Notes under the pieces: model-generated
What the model saw: only the letters and a program-made list of their open reading frames with translations
Told to the model about the DNA's origin: nothing
The model's database searches: none
Shown here: positions 45,328 through 50,641 of the stretch, piece by piece
Numbering within the stretch: the first letter of the stretch is position 1
How the letters are laid out: the number at the start of each line of letters is the position of its first letter
NCBI GenBank assembly: GCA_938015445.1
Contig: CALLPE010000048.1
Span: 1-50,641, forward strand
DNA: 50,641 nt
Direction of reading: 5' to 3'
Source: an uncultured Pirellulales bacterium
GTDB lineage: Bacteria; Planctomycetota; Planctomycetia; Pirellulales; Thermoguttaceae
Made by a program: the position numbers and the translations under genes

Positions 45328-46629
45328 GTGCCACGTTTCTTCTTTAGACGTTCGTTTTGGCTTCCCGCGCTGCTGCTGGTGGTGATTGCCGCTATCGTGG
45401 CTATATCGCTGGCCCAAGCACGGTCTAACAACGGTTCGGACGTAACCGGCCAGCCGATACAGCCTCGCTCCAACAAGGCGCAACTGGCATTTACAGTCGA
45501 CGAGCACCAAGCGGTCAGCGGCGGCCGTTCGGACGCCATCAAGGTCGCCACCATCCGCGTGACCGTGAAACGTCAGCCTGAGTATCTTCTGGTCAACGGC
45601 TCACTGTTGGCCGACAAGCGTGCCGCGGTGGCCAGCAACGTAAGCGGGCTGGTTTCCCAGGTAAAAGTCGAGAAAGGCGACGTCGTCCGCGCCGGCGATG
45701 TGTTGGTCCAGCTAGACCCCACCGACGCAAAGAACCGTTTGGCCGAAGGCTTAGCTGTGCTGGAGGAATTGAAAGCTCGGCTGGACCTGACCGACGAGTC
45801 GAACTTCGATCCGCACCAACTGCCGGAGGTATCGTTGGCGCGGGTATCCAAAGAGCTAGCCGAAGCCAGCTTCAACCGCGTCAGCAAGCTTTACGAGCGC
45901 AAAGTGGTGTCGGTGGAAAGCTTCGATCAGGCGCGCACCGAATACGAACTGGCTTTGCACCGCTATCGCCAGGCTTTGCTGCAAATAAATCAACTGTACC
46001 AAAGCGTACAGACAGCCAAAGCGCGGCTGGCGATCCTGGAGAAGGCCGTGCGCGATACCACCATTACCGCCCCGTTCGACGGCCTGGTGGCCGACAAACA
46101 TGTGGAGGTGGGCGAGTATGTCGCCGCTGGGCCGCAAGCCAGCAAAGTGGTCACGCTGGTAAAAATCGACGTGCTGCGATTGGCATTGACCATACCACAG
46201 CAGGATGTGGCGAAAATCAAGCAGGGGCAGAAAGTATTGTTCCGAGTGGACAGCTTCGCGGATCGGGAGTTTACGGCCACCATCCGTTATATCCCCCCGG
46301 TAGTTTACAGCGATACGCGCTCGCTGGTTGTCGAAGCCGAGGCTCCCAACCCAGACCTGCTGCTGCGCCCCGGAATGTTCGCCACCGCGCGACTCGAGTT
46401 GCAGAAACAACACCATGCCCTGTACGTGCCCGGCACAGCCGTGCTCTGGGACGGCGAGTCGGCCCGGGTATTCGTGGTCCGCGATGGCGTCGCCCGTCAG
46501 CAGGTCGTGGGGCTGGGAGAGGTTTCCGGTCCGCTCATTCGGGTGATTTCGGGTCTTAAAGGCGACGAGTTGCTGATAGCGGCACCGGCCTTGGTGCACG
46601 ACGGGATGCGGATAAGCGAGGACAAGTAA
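45328..46629 (+). CDS. RND efflux membrane fusion protein
   Basis: This is a 433-residue periplasmic adaptor. A GTG start is preceded by GAGGAGG. One N-terminal helix (LPALLLVVIAAIVAISLA) anchors it. The lipoyl halves read NVSGLVSQVKVEKGDVVRAG and TTITAPFDGLVADKHVEVGE, flanking an alpha-helical hairpin (about 130-235). The beta-barrel follows (DVLRLALTIPQQDVAKI), with a membrane-proximal end (VPGTAVLWDGESARVFVV). The stop overlaps the RND start by one base (TAATG), so translation is coupled. The gap from the regulator stop is 24 bases. It links the pump to an outer-membrane factor, which is not encoded in the window. Confidence 0.95.
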   Translation: MPRFFFRRSFWLPALLLVVIAAIVAISLAQARSNNGSDVTGQPIQPRSNKAQLAFTVDEHQAVSGGRSDAIKVATIRVTVKRQPEYLLVNGSLLADKRAAVASNVSGLVSQVKVEKGDVVRAGDVLVQLDPTDAKNRLAEGLAVLEELKARLDLTDESNFDPHQLPEVSLARVSKELAEASFNRVSKLYERKVVSVESFDQARTEYELALHRYRQALLQINQLYQSVQTAKARLAILEKAVRDTTITAPFDGLVADKHVEVGEYVAAGPQASKVVTLVKIDVLRLALTIPQQDVAKIKQGQKVLFRVDSFADREFTATIRYIPPVVYSDTRSLVVEAEAPNPDLLLRPGMFATARLELQKQHHALYVPGTAVLWDGESARVFVVRDGVARQQVVGLGEVSGPLIRVISGLKGDELLIAAPALVHDGMRISEDK

Positions 46630-49600
46630 TGCACGTTCTGGCGGCAATATGCGTTCGGCGGCCGGTTTTCGCCACCGTACTGATCATGGTATTGGTGGTA
46701 TTCGGCGTTCTGGGGTACCTGACACTCGGTCTTGACCGTTTCCCCAAAATCGAATTTCCCATCGTCACTGTGATGACTGTGCTGCCGGGAGCAGCTCCCG
46801 AGGAAATCGAAACTGAGGTAACCGACAAAATCGAGGCCGCCGTAAACACCATCGCCGGAATCGACGAGTTGCGGTCTGTGTCGGCCGAAGGAATTTCGCT
46901 GGTCTACATCACCTTTGTGCTTGAAAAAGACCCCGACGTGGCCGCCCAGGAAGTGCGCGACAAAGTAAACCGCATCATTCCCGACTTGCCCAAAGACATC
47001 GAGCAGCCGGTAGTGGAGAAGTTCGAGACCGACGCCATCCCCGTGCTGGGCATCGCCGTCTCTGCCCCTCCGCCGGCCACCCTGCGCGACATCACCGAGT
47101 ATTGCGACAAGGTGTTGCGCCGCCAGCTCGAGCGGATTTCAGGCGTTGGCCAAGTAAGCATCATCGGAGGACAAAAGCGGCAAATCAACGTCAATCTCAA
47201 CCCAGATCTGCTCCGCGCTTACCGCCTCACCGTAACCGACGTCGCGCGCGCCTTGGCTTCCCAGAACCTTCAAATTCCCGGCGGAAGCATGAAACGTGGA
47301 CAAGAGGAATACACCATCCGCACACTGGGGCGAGCGCAGTCGGTCGAGGAAATTAGCTGGATAGCAGTGGCCAATCGCGAGGGCAGGACTATCACCGTTG
47401 GCGATCTGGGCAACGTCGAGGATTCGACCGAGGAAGCCACCAGCGTCGCCCTGTACAACGATTCCCCTTGCGTGCTGTTGAATGTGCGGAAGCAATCGGG
47501 TACCAACACCGTGGAGGTGGTACGCGCGGTCAAGGAGCGGCTGGCAGCTTTGGAGGAGCTGGCAAGGGATAAGAAATATAAGATCGAAGTGGTGCGCGAT
47601 CAATCGGTGTTCATCGAGGCTTCTGTGCATACAGTGCAGGAACATTTGGTGCTCGGCGGCATATTGGCTGCGGTGGTAGTGGTGTTCTTTCTGGCCAATG
47701 TGCGGGCTACGATCATCGCCGGCTTGGCTATCCCTACTTCGATCATCAGCACGTTCGCCATCATCAAGTACATGGGATTCACGCTCAATAGCGTGACATT
47801 GCTCGCCCTCACTCTTTCGGTGGGAATCGTCATCGACGACGCCATAGTGGTGATGGAAAACATCTTCCGCTTCATCGAGGAAAAACGGATGCGGCCCTTC
47901 GACGCCGCCATTGCTGCCACCAAGGAAATCGGCTTGGCGGTGCTGGCGATCACCTTGTCGCTGGTAGCCGTGTTCCTGCCTATCGCCTTTATGGGCGGCA
48001 TCGTGGGACGTTTCCTGGAATCGTTCGGCATCACCATGTCGGCCACCGTGCTGGTGAGCATGCTGGTGAGCTTCACGCTTACGCCCATGCTGGCCGCCCG
48101 CTGGTTCAGGGGCCACTTGGCTGCTGGGCGCGACGAGCAGTCGCCATCCGACAGCGTCCGCCACGCCGAGGATGGTCAGGCTGCGGCGTCTTCCCCTTCG
48201 CTTAGCGCTGCTGCCGACATCTTGCAGCGATCGGTGGGCACTTCCAAGAGCCGTGGGGTGTACCGCATGATCGAGGTTCCCTATCTGTGGTTGCTAAAGC
48301 TGTCCTTGGCCCACCGATGGGTGGTAGTTGCGGCGGCAGTTGCTTCCCTAGGCTGCGTGATACCTCTTCTGCGGATAGTTCCCAAGACTTTTCTTCCCGA
48401 CGATGACCAATCAGAGTTCCAAGTGAACATAGAAACCCCTGTGGGCACTACGTTGGAAGCGACGCAACTGATTGCTGCCCGCATGGCGCGCGACATCCGC
48501 CGCATCGACGGCGTACGGTACACCATTACTAGTGTGGCCGACAACGAGCAGCGCGACCCGCATAAAGCCACCGTGTATGTAAGGCTGGTCGACATCAACC
48601 AACGTCGCTACAGTCAATTCGAAATGATGGCCTTTGTGCGCGAGAACATCGTCGAGAACTACCGGCAACAGTGGAAGCGGCAATACGGCAGCGGTACAGG
48701 GCAGGAGCTGCGCGTTAATGTGTCGTTGTCCAGCGGGTTTTCAGGCGGAGGGATGGCGGCCACCGACCTGCAATACGTCATTGGCGGCCCGGACATCAAC
48801 AAGTTGGAACAGTACGCAGGGGCAGTGGTAGCCAACTTGCAGGCGACTCCCGGGGCGGTAGATGTGGACAGTTCGCTCAGGCCCGGCAAACCACAATATG
48901 GGGTGAAAATCGACCGGCCCAAGGCTGCGGAACTGGGGGTATCGGTCGCGGACATCGCCAATACCCTGCGGCTGATGGTGGCCGGCGACAAGGTGTCGGA
49001 CTACAATGAGGCCGGAGAACAGTACGAGGTACATGTCCGCGCTCCGCCCGAATACCGAAACAACATCGATAAACTCAGGAACGTCCCAGTTCCATCTATT
49101 AAGTTCGGAACGGTTCCACTGGCCGATGTGGTCAAGTTCGAGCCGGGGACCGGCCCGGCTCAAATCGACCGGCTCAATCGCACCCGGCAGGTCACCATCA
49201 CCGCCAACATGTTGCCGGGAACATCGCAACAGGCACTAGTGGATGTGATCGAGAAGACGATCACGGGATTGAACATGGGCCCGGAGTATTCCCACACCGC
49301 TTTGGGGCGCACGAAGGAAATGGCCCGCACCTTCCGCAGTTTTACCTTCGTGTTCATTACTGCCTTCATATTCGTTTACCTGGTGCTGGCGGCGCAGTTC
49401 GAATCGTGGCTGCACCCGATCACCATTCTGTTGTCGCTGCCGCTGAGCTTCCCCTTTGCACTGCTATCGCTGGTATTGTTTGGACAGTCGCTGAACATCT
49501 TCTCGTTGTTGGGAACGCTAGTGCTGTTCGCGGTGATAAAGAAGAACGCGATCTTGCAAATCGACCATACCAACCAACTGCGCGCAATGGGAATGCCGCG

Positions 49601-49916
49601 CTACGAGGCGATGATAGCCGCCAATCTGGACCGGTTGCGGCCGATCCTCATGACAACAGTGGCATTCGTCGCGGGGATGATTCCTCTGATCGTTTCCAAC
49701 GCCGCCGGCGCAGGCGTGAACAAGGCCATAAGCGGGGTAATCATCGGCGGACAGTCGCTCTCGTTACTGCTGACCCTGCTGGCGACTCCGGTGGCTTACT
49801 CTTTGTTCGACGATTTGTCGCAGTGGCTTGCCTGGGCGTGGAGGGAAATTGCGGGGAGGCTGCGCTATACGCCAGCCGAGCCAGCGCCGACGCAGCCCGC
49901 GCCAGAAGGCGCATGA
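46629..49916 (+). CDS. RND-family efflux pump (AcrB/HAE1-type)
   Basis: This is a 1095-residue inner-membrane pump that exports hydrophobic compounds using the proton gradient. It starts with the family's first helix (FATVLIMVLVVFGVLGYLTL), then the porter domain (VMTVLPGAAPEEIETEV). The proton-relay pair Asp403-Asp404 occurs in LSVGIVIDDAIVVMENI. The second half repeats the plan and ends with helices GGQSLSLLLTLLATPVAYSL. Compared with AcrB there is a hydrophilic insert of about 40 residues after HLAAGRDEQSPSD, before helix 7. The outer-membrane channel is absent nearby. It forms one transcription unit with the regulator and adaptor. Confidence 0.97.
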   Translation: MHVLAAICVRRPVFATVLIMVLVVFGVLGYLTLGLDRFPKIEFPIVTVMTVLPGAAPEEIETEVTDKIEAAVNTIAGIDELRSVSAEGISLVYITFVLEKDPDVAAQEVRDKVNRIIPDLPKDIEQPVVEKFETDAIPVLGIAVSAPPPATLRDITEYCDKVLRRQLERISGVGQVSIIGGQKRQINVNLNPDLLRAYRLTVTDVARALASQNLQIPGGSMKRGQEEYTIRTLGRAQSVEEISWIAVANREGRTITVGDLGNVEDSTEEATSVALYNDSPCVLLNVRKQSGTNTVEVVRAVKERLAALEELARDKKYKIEVVRDQSVFIEASVHTVQEHLVLGGILAAVVVVFFLANVRATIIAGLAIPTSIISTFAIIKYMGFTLNSVTLLALTLSVGIVIDDAIVVMENIFRFIEEKRMRPFDAAIAATKEIGLAVLAITLSLVAVFLPIAFMGGIVGRFLESFGITMSATVLVSMLVSFTLTPMLAARWFRGHLAAGRDEQSPSDSVRHAEDGQAAASSPSLSAAADILQRSVGTSKSRGVYRMIEVPYLWLLKLSLAHRWVVVAAAVASLGCVIPLLRIVPKTFLPDDDQSEFQVNIETPVGTTLEATQLIAARMARDIRRIDGVRYTITSVADNEQRDPHKATVYVRLVDINQRRYSQFEMMAFVRENIVENYRQQWKRQYGSGTGQELRVNVSLSSGFSGGGMAATDLQYVIGGPDINKLEQYAGAVVANLQATPGAVDVDSSLRPGKPQYGVKIDRPKAAELGVSVADIANTLRLMVAGDKVSDYNEAGEQYEVHVRAPPEYRNNIDKLRNVPVPSIKFGTVPLADVVKFEPGTGPAQIDRLNRTRQVTITANMLPGTSQQALVDVIEKTITGLNMGPEYSHTALGRTKEMARTFRSFTFVFITAFIFVYLVLAAQFESWLHPITILLSLPLSFPFALLSLVLFGQSLNIFSLLGTLVLFAVIKKNAILQIDHTNQLRAMGMPRYEAMIAANLDRLRPILMTTVAFVAGMIPLIVSNAAGAGVNKAISGVIIGGQSLSLLLTLLATPVAYSLFDDLSQWLAWAWREIAGRLRYTPAEPAPTQPAPEGA

Positions 49917-50104
49917 ACTTTTCAACACTGGACGGACTGCCCGCATTGCCACAGGCTCAGGCCGACGTTTGGGGGAACTCCATGATTCGGCTCGCGCGGC
50001 GGTATGCGATTGGCTGCACGCCACCCGTACGACAGCACAGGCTGCGGCGTATACAGCGTTAGCCGCGCGACGGTCAGCCTGCGAGCATTTGTTGTGGTAC
50101 CGAA

Positions 50105-50635
50105 CTAAGGCTGCCCCCCGCCTCCACCCATTCCACCTGTCCCCCCGCCCTGGTTTGGCCCGAACAAGCCGCCGTAGCCCTGCCCGCCGGTGCCGGCTTG
50201 GTAGCGGCCCACGTCGCCACTGGCCGTGTTGAAGGTGTGTACCTCGGCAATGCCGGAAAACAGCGGCACGCAGGTAATCCGTACATAACGACGATCGGCC
50301 GAGATCACCGCCGTGGCCGCCAGATTGGCCCCCTCAGGCAAAGTGATGATCACCGGTTGGTAACCCACCGCTCCACGGGGAACCCATGGGAACGGCCAGT
50401 AACGCTGGTTGTTGTTGGTCTGGCGGGAGTAAGCCAGCGATTGAGCTACTCCCGGGTCCGCAGCCGCGGCAAGCTGTTGGGCCAGGATGTGTCGGGCAAC
50501 ACCCTGTCGAACCGCCGCCTGCGCAATCGCTGCGTTGGCCGCCTGATGCTCCTGGAGGTTCTCCTTCCGCCGACCGCCTTGCAGGTCGAACACCACCAAC
50601 GCCTCGTCCCGCTCTAGCGACAGCTTCTTGCCCAC
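50105..50635 (-). CDS. C-terminal part of a protein running off the window (unknown)
   Basis: The last 176 residues visible on the minus strand continue open through the window end, so the gene starts beyond 50641; the in-frame GTG at 50635 is probably internal. [20 protein letters not shown] helix is followed by [17 protein letters not shown] and the conserved-looking block [20 protein letters not shown]. The tail is Gly-rich. The [10 protein letters not shown] block recurs in planctomycete envelope proteins. Secretin-like or pilus-associated identity is possible but not established. The family is unknown to me. Confidence 0.6.
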   Translation of the reverse strand: MGKKLSLERDEALVVFDLQGGRRKENLQEHQAANAAIAQAAVRQGVARHILAQQLAAAADPGVAQSLAYSRQTNNNQRYWPFPWVPRGAVGYQPVIITLPEGANLAATAVISADRRYVRITCVPLFSGIAEVHTFNTASGDVGRYQAGTGGQGYGGLFGPNQGGGTGGMGGGGGQP

Positions 50636-50641
50636 GTGACG

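Overview
The window looks like a chromosomal segment of a planctomycete (Pirellulales-like). The evidence is the gene content: two large secreted hydrazine-synthase-alpha-like multidomain proteins with CxxCH haem sites, a very long protein with a J-domain-like N-terminus, a zinc-ribbon plus proline-rich membrane protein, a Ser/Thr kinase with one membrane span, PQQ-type propellers and many lipoproteins. The sequence is moderately GC-rich, genes sit mostly singly or in pairs on alternating strands, and many intergenic regions are long. No tRNA, rRNA, CRISPR array, phage or transposase was recognised.

Layout. 0.3-4.1 kb: HzsA-like protein and a small secreted protein. 4.2-7.3 kb (minus): lactate permease and an RlmI-type rRNA methyltransferase. 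7.7-9.0 kb: MFS exporter. 9.1-14.3 kb: zinc-ribbon membrane protein, a small lipoprotein and the J-domain-like membrane protein. 14.5-16.2 kb: EF-hand lipoprotein, DUF4186 protein and a truncated metallophosphoesterase-like remnant. 16.2-18.2 kb (minus): CYTH-domain enzyme and an ABC-type permease. 18.6-19.2 kb: thioredoxin-fold protein. 19.7-27.8 kb (minus): peptide deformylase, FtsK translocase, a large secreted TIM-barrel-like protein and TruB. 28.2-32.7 kb (plus): Ser/Thr kinase, HemB and a chromate transporter. 32.8-36.4 kb: LysM/YkuD protein (minus), APS kinase and two BON-like paralogues (plus). 36.5-44.3 kb (minus): second HzsA-like protein, Tat-exported protein, PQQ propeller, PaaK-like protein and tandem-ACT protein. 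44.6-49.9 kb (plus): CecR/TetR regulator, membrane fusion protein and RND pump, with a well-formed promoter and overlapping operator. The window ends inside a minus-strand gene.

The most unusual signal is outside the genes. Several plus-strand genes (kinase, thioredoxin-like, MFS, HzsA-like and, more weakly, HemB and the EF-hand lipoprotein) are followed by short degenerate tandem repeats. In the clearest cases the first unit contains the stop codon itself. Periods of 17, 19 and 28 bp are not multiples of three, so successive units carry stops into other frames; after the kinase, thioredoxin-like and MFS genes all three frames are closed. A separate minisatellite of ten units with an 18-bp period lies between truB and the kinase. 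Other points of interest are apparent pseudoenzymes: a PaaK-like protein lacking the phosphate-binding loop and other AMP-ligase motifs, a YkuD protein with Ala at the catalytic Cys position, and a thioredoxin-fold protein with a single Cys. All calls rest on reading the sequence and recalled family motifs; no searches were run.
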